Position numbers and translations under genes: made by a program. Shown piece after piece: positions 54,828 to 63,769 of a DNA stretch of 64,000 nt; within the stretch, counting starts at the first letter, position 1, and each line of letters begins with the position of its first letter. The stretch covers positions 78,731-142,730 of the forward strand of contig NZ_CADIJP010000016.1 of NCBI RefSeq assembly GCF_902859725.1. The letters are read 5' to 3'. Below the pieces are notes generated by a model. It saw only the letters and a list, made by a program, of their open reading frames with translations, ran no database searches and was not told where the DNA came from. The stretch comes from Achromobacter mucicolens (GTDB lineage: Bacteria > Pseudomonadota > Gammaproteobacteria > Burkholderiales > Burkholderiaceae_B).

Positions 54828-55292
54828 TTAGTTCATGCCCAGAAACGACGGCCACAGCGGGAAAATCAGCCCCAGCCCCTTGATGAATGCCAGGTAGGTG
54901 AACAGCACCAGGAAGATGCCGTTGGCAACGGCGACCTTCAGGTTGAATTCATGGCTGGCAAGGCTGCTGACGACCACCAGCACGAACACCGAGATGTAGA
55001 CGCCCAGAAGTTTGAGGATCACGCCATACAGAATGACCGAGCCCACCACCAGGAAGACGATGCGCCAGTCGAACTTGTCGACATGCGTTTCATGGGCTTT
55101 CTTGGACAGCGAGCCAAGCAGCACGATGGCGCCGAGCAGTGCGAGAACAATGCCCAGCCAGAAAGGAAAGTATCCGGGTCCCATTCGGGCAGCAGTACCC
55201 ATTTGGTAGCTGCTGGCCTGCCAGGCGAATCCCAGCCCAAGGGCGATGAACATCACCCCCGACCAGAAGTCCTGTCGATTGCGTAGCTGCAT
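54828..55292 (-). CDS. tctB: TctB-family small membrane subunit (second TTT system)
   Basis: From the ATG at 55292 the 154-residue protein shows the TctB pattern: RQDFWSGVMFIALGLGFAWQASSYQMGTAARMGPGYFPFWLGIVLALLGAIVLL, with four helices in all. The upstream ribosome site AGGAG fits this start. The gene has a long upstream region (55293-55772) with hairpins and phased repeats, described separately. Confidence 0.92.
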   Translation of the reverse strand: MQLRNRQDFWSGVMFIALGLGFAWQASSYQMGTAARMGPGYFPFWLGIVLALLGAIVLLGSLSKKAHETHVDKFDWRIVFLVVGSVILYGVILKLLGVYISVFVLVVVSSLASHEFNLKVAVANGIFLVLFTYLAFIKGLGLIFPLWPSFLGMN

Positions 55293-55349
55293 GATTGGTT
55301 GGCTCCTGTTTACAGCATGTAGATAAAAGAGGTTTGTAGCCGGATGGGA

Positions 55350-55400
55350 CACCCGCCGAAAGGCGAGTGACAGGCACAAAAAAGGCACTTCGGGGTGCCA
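55350..55400 (-). promoter_or_regulatory. leader hairpins upstream of tctB2, attenuator candidate
   Basis: Read on the minus strand, GGCAC...GTGCC (55384-55399) is followed by six T (55378-55383), a short intrinsic-terminator shape, and then an 8-bp stem CACTCGCC/GGCGGGTG with a 4-base loop (55350-55369). Both lie between the presumed promoter and the tctB start at 55292. Confidence 0.5.
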
Positions 55401-55546
55401 TTAATTATTCTGAAAGCGACGACGTGGTTTCTTGAAAGGCCGAATGGTAATGGACGCCTGCCACGCTGCAAACCCTGTAAGGTCGGTGAAAGCCTGGGGT
55501 TTTCCCTAGAATTGGGGAACTCCCGATCCCCGTTTGTAACGCGGTC

Positions 55547-55603
55547 GAAAGTTTGAGGGCTTTTTGAAAGCTAAGTGAAAGTTTATAGAAAGAATCGCGA
55601 AAG
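55547..55603. repeat. 11-bp-phased GAAAG direct repeats
   Basis: GAAAG occurs at 55566, 55577, 55588 and 55599, exactly 11 bases apart, with one more at 55547. On the minus strand, toward tctB2, this reads CTTTC-N6-CTTTC, like OmpR-family binding arrays. Three further GAAAG copies (55412, 55434, 55488) lie between here and tctB. The rest of 55401-55772 has no gene that I can support. Confidence 0.55.
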
Positions 55604-55772
55604 CCGGATCGGCCGGATGCGGCAATTTCGGGGGATGGGACTTTTCAGGGCAGGCAAGAGCCGGTAACCTTCGCGCGCCAAAACCCAACCGTATTTCCTA
55701 CTGAATATTGCCGGGTTTCTCACCTTGCGTGAAGAGGCCCGGTCCATCCCAGGATGGTTTACGATAGCGCCC

Positions 55773-56219
55773 ATGCTGCAAGATCTAGACCAACTCGCCG
55801 CCCGAATCGGGCAACTGGTGCAACGCACCCGCCAACTCCACGCCGAGCGTGACGCGTTGCGTCTACGCGTGAACGAATTCGAAGCCGAGCAGCGCGTGCT
55901 CAAGCAGCGCGCCGCTGACCGCGAAGCCGAAGTCGTCACGCTGCAAAGCAAGCTTCAAGATAACGACGGCGCCGTCTCGGCCATGCTCGAAGAAGCCAAG
56001 CGGGCGGAAGCCGCGCTGCGCGAACAACTCGCGCGCGAGACCGCCGAGCGCCACGCGCTCGAGTCGCGGTTCGCGGCACGCGAAAGCGAACTGCAGGGTA
56101 GCCTGCAATCGCGCGACACAGAACTACAGCGCTTGCGCGTGGCCGCCGCTTCGGCCCGCGAGCGCATCGACGCCGTCCTGGCCCGCTTGCCGGGTGCGCC
56201 GTCCGGAGAGCAACACTAA
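55773..56219 (+). CDS. coiled-coil protein upstream of zapA (ZapB-like, inferred)
   Basis: The ATG at 55773 opens a 148-residue, almost wholly alpha-helical coiled coil: MLQDLDQLAARIGQLVQRTRQLHAERDALRLRVNEFEAEQ and long Glu/Ala/Leu heptads after it, no signal peptide. In Betaproteobacteria a small coiled-coil gene regularly precedes zapA, and it may act in Z-ring assembly, similar to ZapB. That role is inference from position and shape. The stop overlaps the zapA ATG (TAATG). Confidence 0.75.
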   Translation: MLQDLDQLAARIGQLVQRTRQLHAERDALRLRVNEFEAEQRVLKQRAADREAEVVTLQSKLQDNDGAVSAMLEEAKRAEAALREQLARETAERHALESRFAARESELQGSLQSRDTELQRLRVAAASARERIDAVLARLPGAPSGEQH

Positions 56220-56530
56220 TGGAACGTGTAGACGTATCGATCCTCGGCCGCGAGTACTCGCTTGCTTGCTCCGCCGAAGAAAAGCCCACGCTGCTGGCCG
56301 CCGTGCGCCATGTCGATCAGCTCATGCTGCGCATCCAGGGCACGGGCAAGGTTTCCAGCAATGAACGCATCGCCGTGATGGCTGCATTGCAGGTCGCTGG
56401 CGAGCTGCTTGCAATGAAAGCGCCCGATGGTCCGCTGGGCGGTTTGGCGGTCGGCGACTTCAAGCGTAGAATTGAGGACATGAACGCAGTACTCGATGAC
56501 GCCTTGTCGGGTCAGGAAAAACTGCTCTAA
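56219..56530 (+). CDS. zapA: cell division protein ZapA
   Basis: ZapA binds FtsZ and bundles filaments in the Z-ring. The 103-residue protein reads MERVDVSILGREYSLACSAEEKPTLLAAVRHVDQLMLRIQGTGKVSSNERIAVMAALQVAGELL, the usual ZapA N-terminal domain followed by a C-terminal helix. The start overlaps the upstream coiled-coil stop by one base. 6S RNA follows directly, as in many Proteobacteria. Confidence 0.94.
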   Translation: MERVDVSILGREYSLACSAEEKPTLLAAVRHVDQLMLRIQGTGKVSSNERIAVMAALQVAGELLAMKAPDGPLGGLAVGDFKRRIEDMNAVLDDALSGQEKLL

Positions 56531-56561
56531 CGTTCATAAGCAGCATTCAAGATTTTTCAGT

Positions 56562-56747
56562 TTGTCCCTGCCGTGTTCGTGACTAGGCCATACATTCTCT
56601 GAACCTATGTCTTTTTGGCATATTGGTTGCGGGAGTGCAGAGCTGGAGTGATTGTCTCTTGCAGACGAACCCGATGCTCTTCGGAACGCGACCACCTTGA
56701 ACCTCAGGGTTCGAGATGCCGGCCTTGACGGCACAGGCGGGGCATCT
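56562..56747 (+). ncRNA. ssrS: 6S RNA
   Basis: 6S RNA binds sigma-70 RNA polymerase in stationary phase. The stretch ends with the family's conserved 3' part: CCACCTTGAACCTCAGGGTT then GGCCTTGACGGCACAGGCGGGGCATC. The 5' strand GTCCCTGCCGTG (56564-56575) pairs with CACAGGCGGGGC with two bulges to close the molecule. The length is about 186 bases, like E. coli (184). Exact ends are estimated. The location directly after zapA is conserved. Confidence 0.88.
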
Positions 56748-56831
56748 ATCCCAGCGGGCCTGCCATTAGCGCAGGTCCGCGTCGGGTGCCTCTCGGCAAA
56801 TCCCCTTCGTCCTCCCTCCTAGGACCAGTCC

Positions 56832-57596
56832 ATGTTCAAACACCCCGTTTTTTCGCTCACCAAGCTTGGTGCGGCGTGCGCAGCCGTGGCCGCCATCGCT
56901 GTGGCTCAACCCGTTTTCGCGCAGACGCAGGCGCCTGCTGCAACGGCCGCCGCCGAGCCCGCCGCAAACCGTTCGCCCGAACTGACCTTGCAAGCCATGG
57001 CGTCTTCCGAGGTCAAGCAGGACACGGTCCGCATTGCGCTGTCCGCCGAAGTTGAAGCGCCGGACCAGCCGGCCGCCGGCCAGAAGCTGACCGCCGCGCT
57101 CGAAGACGCCGTCAAGCGTGCGCGCGACACGAAGGACGTGGAAGTGCGCACCAGCAGCTTCAATGTCTGGCCCAACATGAACAACAAGGGAAAGATCGCT
57201 TCGTGGCGCGGCCAGGGCGAGATCGTGCTGGAGTCCAAGGACTTCGCGGCTGCCGCCGCGCTGGCTTCCAAGCTGTCCGACAAGACTGCCATTTCCAACA
57301 TCAGCTTCTCGCTGTCGCCGGCCGCCCGTGAAGCCGAAGAGCGCAAGCTGCTGAAAGAAGCCGCGCAGGCCTTCAAGGATCGCGCACTGGCCGCGGCCAA
57401 TGCCTTCGGCTTTTCCGGCTACCGCCTGTCCAAGATTGAACTCGGCGGTTCCGGCGGCCCCGTGCCGGTTCAACGCATGGTCGGCGCGGCAATGGCCAAG
57501 GGCGGTTCGTTCAGCAGCGCCGACGTCAGCGTTCCCCTTGAAGCAGGGAACGTGACGGTCAGCGTCGCGGTCAACGGGACGATCGTTTTGCAGTAA
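56832..57596 (+). CDS. periplasmic SIMPL-domain (DUF541) protein
   Basis: A 254-residue exported protein: signal peptide [30 protein letters not shown] (cut near residue 30), then [29 protein letters not shown] and the SIMPL signature region with [36 protein letters not shown] and a C-terminal [15 protein letters not shown]. Bacterial SIMPL proteins have no fixed function; some help with oxidative stress. The last 26 bases overlap lgt on the other strand. Confidence 0.9.
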   Translation: MFKHPVFSLTKLGAACAAVAAIAVAQPVFAQTQAPAATAAAEPAANRSPELTLQAMASSEVKQDTVRIALSAEVEAPDQPAAGQKLTAALEDAVKRARDTKDVEVRTSSFNVWPNMNNKGKIASWRGQGEIVLESKDFAAAAALASKLSDKTAISNISFSLSPAAREAEERKLLKEAAQAFKDRALAAANAFGFSGYRLSKIELGGSGGPVPVQRMVGAAMAKGGSFSSADVSVPLEAGNVTVSVAVNGTIVLQ

Positions 57597-58359
57597 GACT
57601 GAACATGATGGCGCCCAGGGCGACCATCGGCAGGGACAGCCACTGTCCCATGCTCAATCCACCCGCGAGCAGACCCAGGAAGTTGTCCGGCTCGCGCGTG
57701 AATTCCACCAGGAAGCGGAACGTTCCATAGCCCATCAGGAACAATCCGCTGACCTGACCCAGCGGCCGCGGCTTGCTCGAAAACCACCACAGCAGCGCAA
57801 ACAGCACGATGCCTTCCAGGCCCAGCTCATAGAGCTGCGACGGATGGCGCGGCAGTCCGTCGCCGCTGTCGGGGAACACCATGGCCCACGGCACGTCGGT
57901 GGGACGGCCCCACAGTTCGCCATTGATGAAATTGCCCAGCCGGCCAAAGCCCAATCCCAGCGGAATCAGCGGCGCAATGAAATCGCTGATCGCAAAGAAC
58001 GGCAGGCCCTTCTTGCGCGCGAACAGCAGCATCACCAGGATCACGCCGATCAGGCCGCCGTGGAAAGACATGCCGCCTTGCCACAGATACAGCACTTCAA
58101 GCGGATGCGACAGGTAATAGCCCGGCTTGTAGAACAGCACGTATCCCAGCCTGCCCCCCAGCACCACGCCCAGCACGCTATAGAAGATCAGGTCTTCCAG
58201 GTCCCGCACGTTCAGGGACGTGGTGTGCCCGCTCTTGATGCGGTGGCGGCCCAGCAAATACACGAGCGCGAAGCCCGCCAGGTACATCAGCCCATACCAA
58301 TGAATGGCTAGCGGCCCGATCTGCAGGGCGATGGGGTCGATTTTTGGATATTCCAGCAT
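57571..58359 (-). CDS. lgt: phosphatidylglycerol:prolipoprotein diacylglyceryl transferase
   Basis: Lgt adds diacylglycerol to the lipobox cysteine of prelipoproteins in the inner membrane. The 262-residue protein read from the ATG at 58359 ([23 protein letters not shown]) has seven helices and the signature [27 protein letters not shown], with the conserved Arg and [10 protein letters not shown] long Arg-rich upstream frame is not part of the gene. It will process the lipoproteins encoded here, such as Pal and MltD. Confidence 0.96.
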   Translation of the reverse strand: MLEYPKIDPIALQIGPLAIHWYGLMYLAGFALVYLLGRHRIKSGHTTSLNVRDLEDLIFYSVLGVVLGGRLGYVLFYKPGYYLSHPLEVLYLWQGGMSFHGGLIGVILVMLLFARKKGLPFFAISDFIAPLIPLGLGFGRLGNFINGELWGRPTDVPWAMVFPDSGDGLPRHPSQLYELGLEGIVLFALLWWFSSKPRPLGQVSGLFLMGYGTFRFLVEFTREPDNFLGLLAGGLSMGQWLSLPMVALGAIMFSLTAKRSSR

Positions 58360-58489
58360 GTTCTGCCCGACACAATAAAGTTGAATGATAATAACCGGCG
58401 AGCACTGAAGATTCGCATGCCAAGCGAGCCAGCTTCCCCGGGTGCGTTCGCCATGTCCGCGCCCCGACGGCCGACAGGAGACACTGACC

Positions 58490-60175
58490 ATGCCGCACAA
58501 CGAACGTTCCCGCCACATCACGCAAGGCGTCGCGCGCGCGCCCAATCGCGCCATGTACTACGCGCTGGGCTACAAAGAGGCCGATTTCGAAAACCCCATG
58601 ATCGGCGTGGCTAACGGCCATTCGACGATCACGCCCTGTAATAGCGGCTTGCAGCGGTTGGCCGACGCCGCCATCGACGCAATCCGCGCCTCGCGCGCCA
58701 ATCCCCAGGTGTTCGGCACGCCCACCATCTCCGATGGCATGTCCATGGGCACCGAGGGCATGAAGTACTCGCTGGTGTCGCGCGAGGTCATCGCCGATTG
58801 CATCGAAACGGCCGCGCAGGGCCAATGGATGGACGGCGTCGTCGTCATCGGCGGATGCGACAAGAACATGCCTGGTGGCATGATCGCCCTGGCGCGCACC
58901 AACGTGCCCGGCATCTATGTCTACGGCGGAACCATCAAGCCAGGCCGCTACAAGGGCAACGACCTCACCATTGTGTCCGTGTTCGAGGCCGTCGGCGAAT
59001 ACACCATGGGCCGCATGCCCGAAGAGGACTTCAAGCAGATCGAGAAATGTGCCATCCCGGGTTCGGGCTCTTGCGGCGGCATGTACACCGCCAATACGAT
59101 GAGCTCGGCATTCGAAGCCATGGGCATGAGCCTGCCGTATTCCAGCACGATGGCCAACGAAGACGAGGAAAAGGTCACGTCGGCCGCCGAGTCCGCGCGT
59201 GTGCTCGTCGATGCGGTCAAGCGCAACCTGCGCCCGCGCGACATCATCACCCGTGAATCCATCGAGAACGCCGTTTCCGTCATCATGGCCACGGGCGGCT
59301 CCACCAATGCGGTGCTGCATTTCCTGGCCATCGCGCACGCGGCCGAAGTGCCGTGGACCATCGACGATTTTGAACGCATCCGCCGGCGCGTGCCGGTGCT
59401 GTGTGACCTGAAGCCGTCCGGCAAGTACGTGGCCACCGACCTGCATCGCGCCGGCGGCATTCCGCAAGTCATGAAGCTCCTGCTCAATGCAGGGCTGCTG
59501 CATGGCGAATGCATCACCATCACCGGCAAGACCATCGCGGAAACGCTCGCGGACGTGCCTGATGCGCCCCGAGCGGACCAGGATGTCATCATGCCCATCG
59601 ACCGCGCGCTCTATCCGCAGGGCCACCTGGCCATCCTGAAGGGAAATCTGTCGCCCGAAGGGTGCGTCGCCAAGATCACCGGCCTGAAGAACCCCGTCAT
59701 CACGGGCCCCGCGCGCGTGTTCGACTCGGAAGACGATGCCATGACGGCCATCATGGCCCAGCAGATCCGCGACGGCGACGTCGTCGTGATCCGCTACGAA
59801 GGCCCGAAGGGCGGCCCGGGCATGCGCGAAATGCTCGCGCCCACCTCGGCGCTCGTGGGGCAAGGGCTGGGCGAAACCGTCGGGCTCATCACCGACGGAC
59901 GGTTTTCCGGCGGTACCTGGGGCATGGTCGTGGGACACGTCGCGCCAGAAGCGTATGTGGGCGGTCCCATCGCGCTGATCCAGGAAGGCGATTCGGTTAC
60001 CATCGATGCCCACAAGCTGCTGCTGCAGCTCAACATCAGCGACGAAGAAATGGCGGTTCGTCGCCAGGCCTGGGTCCAGCCCAAGCCGCGTTATACACGC
60101 GGTGTGCTTGCCAAGTTCGGCAAGCTCGCCAGCACCGCCAGCCGTGGGGCAGTAACCGATGCTTTTGAAGATTAG
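58490..60175 (+). CDS. ilvD: dihydroxy-acid dehydratase (short, [2Fe-2S]-type)
   Basis: IlvD dehydrates dihydroxy acids in valine, leucine and isoleucine synthesis. The ATG at 58490 follows AGGAGA. The 561-residue length is that of the shorter group. Cluster Cys residues are Cys50 (TPCNSGL), Cys123 ([10 protein letters not shown]) and Cys195 ([12 protein letters not shown]); the last two motifs are the IlvD/Edd signatures, and the C-terminal signature is [19 protein letters not shown]. It overlaps the cytochrome c gene by 17 bases. Confidence 0.95.
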   Translation: MPHNERSRHITQGVARAPNRAMYYALGYKEADFENPMIGVANGHSTITPCNSGLQRLADAAIDAIRASRANPQVFGTPTISDGMSMGTEGMKYSLVSREVIADCIETAAQGQWMDGVVVIGGCDKNMPGGMIALARTNVPGIYVYGGTIKPGRYKGNDLTIVSVFEAVGEYTMGRMPEEDFKQIEKCAIPGSGSCGGMYTANTMSSAFEAMGMSLPYSSTMANEDEEKVTSAAESARVLVDAVKRNLRPRDIITRESIENAVSVIMATGGSTNAVLHFLAIAHAAEVPWTIDDFERIRRRVPVLCDLKPSGKYVATDLHRAGGIPQVMKLLLNAGLLHGECITITGKTIAETLADVPDAPRADQDVIMPIDRALYPQGHLAILKGNLSPEGCVAKITGLKNPVITGPARVFDSEDDAMTAIMAQQIRDGDVVVIRYEGPKGGPGMREMLAPTSALVGQGLGETVGLITDGRFSGGTWGMVVGHVAPEAYVGGPIALIQEGDSVTIDAHKLLLQLNISDEEMAVRRQAWVQPKPRYTRGVLAKFGKLASTASRGAVTDAFED

Positions 60176-60494
60176 TCTGTTGTTGGCCGCAGCCGGCGTC
60201 CTGAACGCTGGCGCGGCGCATGCGCAAACCACTGGCCTGGACCTGGCCAAGAGCAAGGCCTGCATGGCCTGTCATCAGGTGGAAGCCAAGCGGGTCGGGC
60301 CGCCCTTGATGAGCGTGGCGCAGCGATACGCGGGGCAGGGCGACGCCATGGTCGATTACCTGGCGGGTAAGATCCGTAGCGGTGGTCGCGGCGCCTGGGG
60401 CGCGGTGCCCATGCCCGCCCAGACCCACGTATCGCCCGAAGACGCCCGCGCCTTGTCCGAATGGATCTTGTCGCTGGCGCCGTCAAAGCAGTAG
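60159..60494 (+). CDS. class I c-type cytochrome (c551/c552-like)
   Basis: An exported 111-residue mono-haem cytochrome. Signal peptide up to about residue 22 (AGAAHA), haem-binding C35-MA-C38-H39 (CMACH), and the probable axial Met85 in [11 protein letters not shown], with the closing helix LSEWILSL. It would act in periplasmic electron transfer. It begins inside the ilvD 3' end, so it is co-transcribed with it; a link in function is not evident. Confidence 0.9.
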   Translation: MLLKISLLLAAAGVLNAGAAHAQTTGLDLAKSKACMACHQVEAKRVGPPLMSVAQRYAGQGDAMVDYLAGKIRSGGRGAWGAVPMPAQTHVSPEDARALSEWILSLAPSKQ

Positions 60495-60569
60495 TCTTAT
60501 TTTCATGCCCCGGTATCGAGCCGGGGGCGCGGGCCGCACGCAGCGGCCGCCTAATGCAAAGGAATCGTC

Positions 60570-61124
60570 ATGGCAGAACAACCATCACCGGGCAATGAAG
60601 TCGCCGTTCTTGGCGGCGGTTGCTTCTGGTGCGTCGAAGCAGTCTTTGCCGACCTGCGCGGAGTCAAAAGCGTGTTGCCGGGCTACAGCGGCGGACACGT
60701 CGACAATCCCAGCTACGAGCAGGTCTGCGGCAAGGACACCGGCCACATCGAAGTCGCCCGCATCGAGTTCGATCCCGCCGAACTCTCGTACTGCGATCTG
60801 CTGCGCGTCTTTTTCGCCACCCACGATCCCACCACCCCGGGGCGCCAGGGCAATGACATTGGCCCGCAGTACGAATCGGCCATCTTCTGGCAGAACGAAA
60901 CGCAGCGCGAGCAGGCCGAGGCCGTCATCGCCGAGGTCGAGGCGCAAAAAGTCTACGATGCGCCCATCGTCACCAAGCTGCTGGCGCCGGCGCATTTCTG
61001 GCAGGCCGAGGACTATCACAGCAATTATTTCGCCCTGCATCCCGAGCAAGGTTATTGCCAGTTCGTGATCGCACCCAAGGTCGCCAAGTTCCGCAAGCAA
61101 TTCCAGGATCGCCTGAAGCGCTGA
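60570..61124 (+). CDS. msrA: peptide-methionine (S)-S-oxide reductase MsrA
   Basis: MsrA repairs oxidised methionine. The 184-residue protein has the active-site motif GGGCFWCVEAVF with Cys18 as nucleophile and Cys21 nearby, then GYSGGHVDNPSYEQVCGKDTGHIEV and FFATHDPTTPGRQGNDIGPQYES. The ATG at 60570 starts the canonical N-terminus. A rho-independent terminator follows. Confidence 0.96.
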   Translation: MAEQPSPGNEVAVLGGGCFWCVEAVFADLRGVKSVLPGYSGGHVDNPSYEQVCGKDTGHIEVARIEFDPAELSYCDLLRVFFATHDPTTPGRQGNDIGPQYESAIFWQNETQREQAEAVIAEVEAQKVYDAPIVTKLLAPAHFWQAEDYHSNYFALHPEQGYCQFVIAPKVAKFRKQFQDRLKR

Positions 61125-61148
61125 GCGGCGGCAATCACTTCGCCTGAC

Positions 61149-61203
61149 CGAAGGCCCCGTGCGGCGGACAGCGTTGCGCCGACCGCTGCGGGGCCTTTTT
61201 TCA
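61149..61203 (+). terminator. intrinsic terminator after msrA
   Basis: AAGGCCCC and GGGGCCTT arms, with a branched or long loop between them, are followed by six T. Confidence 0.85.
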
Positions 61204-61266
61204 TGCGGGGTCTTTCCCCGCGCGGTGCTTTTCCCGATGCGGCGCGTGCCAGCGCGACGAGCGCTC

Positions 61267-61297
61267 AAAGAAAAACCCCGCCACTCAGCGGGGTTTG
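61267..61297 (-). terminator. intrinsic terminator after hpd
   Basis: On the minus strand AACCCCGC and GCGGGGTT pair over a short loop and are followed by TTTTTCTTT, ending the hpd transcript. Confidence 0.85.
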
Positions 61298-61339
61298 AAC
61301 AGGCTATGTCGACGCACGCCAGGCGCCTGTCTTCAAGCG

Positions 61340-62452
61340 TTATTCCACGGTCTTCAAAACACCGCGGCGCATCTGGTCCAGCTCGATCGATTCGAACAGG
61401 GCCTTGAAGTTGCCCTCGCCAAAGCCGTCATTGCCCTTGCGCTGAATGATCTCGAAGAAGATCGGGCCGATCTGGTTTTCGGTGAAGATCTGCAGCAGCA
61501 GTCCGCCACCCGGCGCGCCGTCCAGCAAGATGCGGTTCTTCTGCAGGCGCGCCACGTCCTCGCCGTGGTTCGGCAGGCGCCGATCCAGCAGCTCGTAGTA
61601 GGTCTCGGGCGTGTCTAGGAACACGACGCCGGTCTTGCGCAGCGCTTCCACCGTGGCATAAATGTCATCGGTCGCCATGGCGATGTGCTGAATGCCCTCG
61701 CCGCGGTACAGATCCAGATACTCCTGAATCTGGCCCTTCTCGTCGGTGCCTTCCTCGTTGATGGGAATGCGGATATTGCCGCAAGGCGAGGTCATCGCCT
61801 TGGACTTCACACCCGTCACCTTGCCCTCAATGTCGAAGTACCGCACCTCCCGGAAGTTGAACAGGCGCTCGTAGAACTCCGACCACTCGGCCATGCGGCC
61901 CTTGTGCACGTTGTGCGTCAGGTGGTCCACCAACGTGAGACCCGCGCCGCGCCAGTTGACGTCGGTCTGCGCGTTGGCCGGATCCAGGGGAATGAAGTCC
62001 ACGTCATAGATGCTGATGTCGCCAATGCCGCCGTGGCCTTCCTTGCCGGCCCAGCGGTCCACCAGATAGATCAGCGAATCGCCGATGCCCTTGATCGCAG
62101 GAATGTTCAGTTCCATCGGGCCGCTATGGGAATCGAAACCCCAGGCGCCCAGTTCCAGCGCGCGCTTGTAGGCGGCATTGGCGTCCTGCACGCGAAAGCC
62201 AATCGCACAGATCGAAGGGCCATGCAGACGGGCAAAGCGCTGGGCAAAGGAATCGGGCTCGGCGTTGATCAGGAAGTTCACGCCGCCTTGACGGTACAGC
62301 GTCACGTCCTTGTGGCGATGCTTGGCAATGGCCTTGAAGCCCAGCAGCTCAAACACCTTGCGCAGCGCGGCGGGGTCCGGCGCGGCATATTCAATGAACT
62401 CGAACCCGGCGGTGCCCATCGGGTTGTCCCAGGGTTGGAAAGCGCTGCTCAT
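61340..62452 (-). CDS. hpd: 4-hydroxyphenylpyruvate dioxygenase
   Basis: Hpd turns 4-hydroxyphenylpyruvate into homogentisate in tyrosine breakdown. I use the ATG at 62452 (370 residues) because AAGGGAG lies upstream; a second ATG 18 bases further is possible. Iron ligands are visible: His in [12 protein letters not shown], His in [11 protein letters not shown] and Glu in [12 protein letters not shown]. The C-terminal segment is complete. Homogentisate dioxygenase genes are not in the window. A divergent Lrp-type gene is the likely regulator. Confidence 0.95.
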   Translation of the reverse strand: MSSAFQPWDNPMGTAGFEFIEYAAPDPAALRKVFELLGFKAIAKHRHKDVTLYRQGGVNFLINAEPDSFAQRFARLHGPSICAIGFRVQDANAAYKRALELGAWGFDSHSGPMELNIPAIKGIGDSLIYLVDRWAGKEGHGGIGDISIYDVDFIPLDPANAQTDVNWRGAGLTLVDHLTHNVHKGRMAEWSEFYERLFNFREVRYFDIEGKVTGVKSKAMTSPCGNIRIPINEEGTDEKGQIQEYLDLYRGEGIQHIAMATDDIYATVEALRKTGVVFLDTPETYYELLDRRLPNHGEDVARLQKNRILLDGAPGGGLLLQIFTENQIGPIFFEIIQRKGNDGFGEGNFKALFESIELDQMRRGVLKTVE

Positions 62453-62564
62453 AAGTCTGCTCCCTTGCATGTTTTAAGTGGACGACTTGTTCTTCAAGTC
62501 TAGACGCAGATTGTAGGTAGTAAGGGTGGGCAGACAATTGCAAACATGGCGCAAAAGCATGTGG

Positions 62565-62587
62565 ATTGGGCAATAATATTGCCCAAT
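62565..62587. promoter_or_regulatory. perfect 23-base dyad upstream of the Lrp gene
   Basis: Two 11-base arms, ATTGGGCAATA and TATTGCCCAAT, mirror each other exactly around a single A. The dyad ends 21 bases before the Lrp ATG and 112 bases before hpd, which suits an Lrp-type operator controlling both genes. Confidence 0.7.
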
Positions 62588-62608
62588 ATTGTCTTCAAAG
62601 GGTTGAAA

Positions 62609-63085
62609 ATGTCTGCAATTGAGCTCGATAGGACAGATCTAAGGATTCTTGCCGAGCTGCAGCGGGACGGGCGCCTCAGCAACCAGGAACTGGCGGACCG
62701 CGTCTCCCTGTCTCCCAGCCCCTGTTTGCGCCGGGTGCGGCGCCTGGAAGAGCAGGGCTTCATCAAGAAATATGTGGCGCTCATCGATGCGGCCAAAGTC
62801 GGATTGGGGCTGCTCGCTTATGTGAACATCCGCCTGAACAAGCACAGCGGCTCCAGTCACGCGCCCATGAGCGACTTCGCGAGGGACGTCCAGCTCTGGC
62901 CGGAGGTCGTCGAGTGCTACGCCATGTCGGGGGATATGGACTACCTGCTACGCATCCAGGTCGCCGACCTGGCGCATTTCTCCCGTTTCGCCATGGACAC
63001 GCTCATGCGTCATCCGGCAGTCGTGGACATGCGCTCGTTCTTCGCCCTGCAGCAGATCAAGGAAACGACCGAGCTTCGTATATAG
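62609..63085 (+). CDS. Lrp/AsnC-family regulator, divergent from hpd
   Basis: A 158-residue Lrp-type regulator: LDRTDLRILAELQRDGRLSNQELADRVSLSPSPCLRRVRRLEEQGFIKKY (HTH) and the RAM domain with VVECYAMSGDMDYLLRIQVADL. Upstream is a perfect 23-base dyad. Being divergent from hpd, it probably senses tyrosine or another aromatic amino acid, as Lrp-type regulators of hpd do in some pseudomonads; that link is inferred. Confidence 0.93.
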   Translation: MSAIELDRTDLRILAELQRDGRLSNQELADRVSLSPSPCLRRVRRLEEQGFIKKYVALIDAAKVGLGLLAYVNIRLNKHSGSSHAPMSDFARDVQLWPEVVECYAMSGDMDYLLRIQVADLAHFSRFAMDTLMRHPAVVDMRSFFALQQIKETTELRI

Positions 63086-63223
63086 ATAGCGCGCCGCGGC
63101 GCTCTGCCGGTGCTGGCCGTTGAAGCGGCGGGATGTCGCATACCAGTGGGTCGGCACCGCTCGCTCCGGTCTTGGCCAGCCTAGACGGGCTATGGGTTGT
63201 GGTCGCACCGGCTCGCAACCGCG

Positions 63224-63265
63224 TATATATATAGAGGGGCCTGGGGTCGCCTCCCTATATATAGG
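63224..63265. repeat. TA-rich inverted repeat
   Basis: TATATATATAG (63224-63234) faces CTATATATAG (63255-63264), with GGGG and CTCCC inside. It is in the gap between the Lrp gene and the rRNA promoters. No gene is seen in 63086-63340. Confidence 0.45.
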
Positions 63266-63372
63266 AGAGTGAAGGAGGGTCGCCCCGCAGGCTGTTCGCG
63301 GTGCGTCCCCTAAAAGAATCATATTTCTGCAAAATGGGTGTCATGCTGGCCACACACGCAGAATTTCTGTGC

Positions 63373-63378
63373 TATAGT
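63373..63378 (+). promoter_or_regulatory. upstream -10-like element, rrn region
   Basis: TGTGC precedes a TATAGT as in the downstream rRNA promoters, but the -35 position (18 bases up, GCCACA) is poor. It may be a weak or decayed extra promoter. Confidence 0.35.
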
Positions 63379-63524
63379 CTCGCTCCTTCGCTGCTCACGC
63401 AGTTTCGATCAGCGAAGCCAAGCAAGTGCAACAGGTCAGTCTAAGGGCAGGCCTGCCGCAAAAGCAGCTGAAAGCAGCGCCAAGCGGTTATTGCAAAGAT
63501 CGACGCAAATCAGGCAGAAGCCAG

Positions 63525-63554
63525 TTGCAAGATCTGCAAAAATTGTGCTATAGT
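63525..63554 (+). promoter_or_regulatory. rRNA operon promoter 1
   Basis: TTGCAA (63525-63530), 18-base spacer, TATAGT (63549-63554), then CTTGGGCTTGGC. It is one of two near-identical promoter copies and lies about 280 bases before boxA. Confidence 0.75.
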
Positions 63555-63699
63555 CTTGGGCTTGGCTGGTGATGACGAATCAGGGTTTACCCCGAAACTG
63601 AATTTCAGCCACCTGTGCGGTAACCGGCCTTCGGATTTCCGAAGCCGCTTGCAAGGCAAGCGGGGTTGCAAGATAGGATGCAAATCAGGCAAAAGCCGG

Positions 63700-63729
63700 T
63701 TGCACAATCTGCAAAAGCTGTGTTATAGT
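63700..63729 (+). promoter_or_regulatory. rRNA operon promoter 2
   Basis: TTGCAC (63700-63705), 18-base spacer, TATAGT (63724-63729), followed by AGAGGGCTTGGC. The sequence around it repeats that of promoter 1 exactly 175 bases upstream. Confidence 0.8.
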
Positions 63730-63769
63730 AGAGGGCTTGGCGGTTGCCGAAAAATTAGGGTTTACCCTG

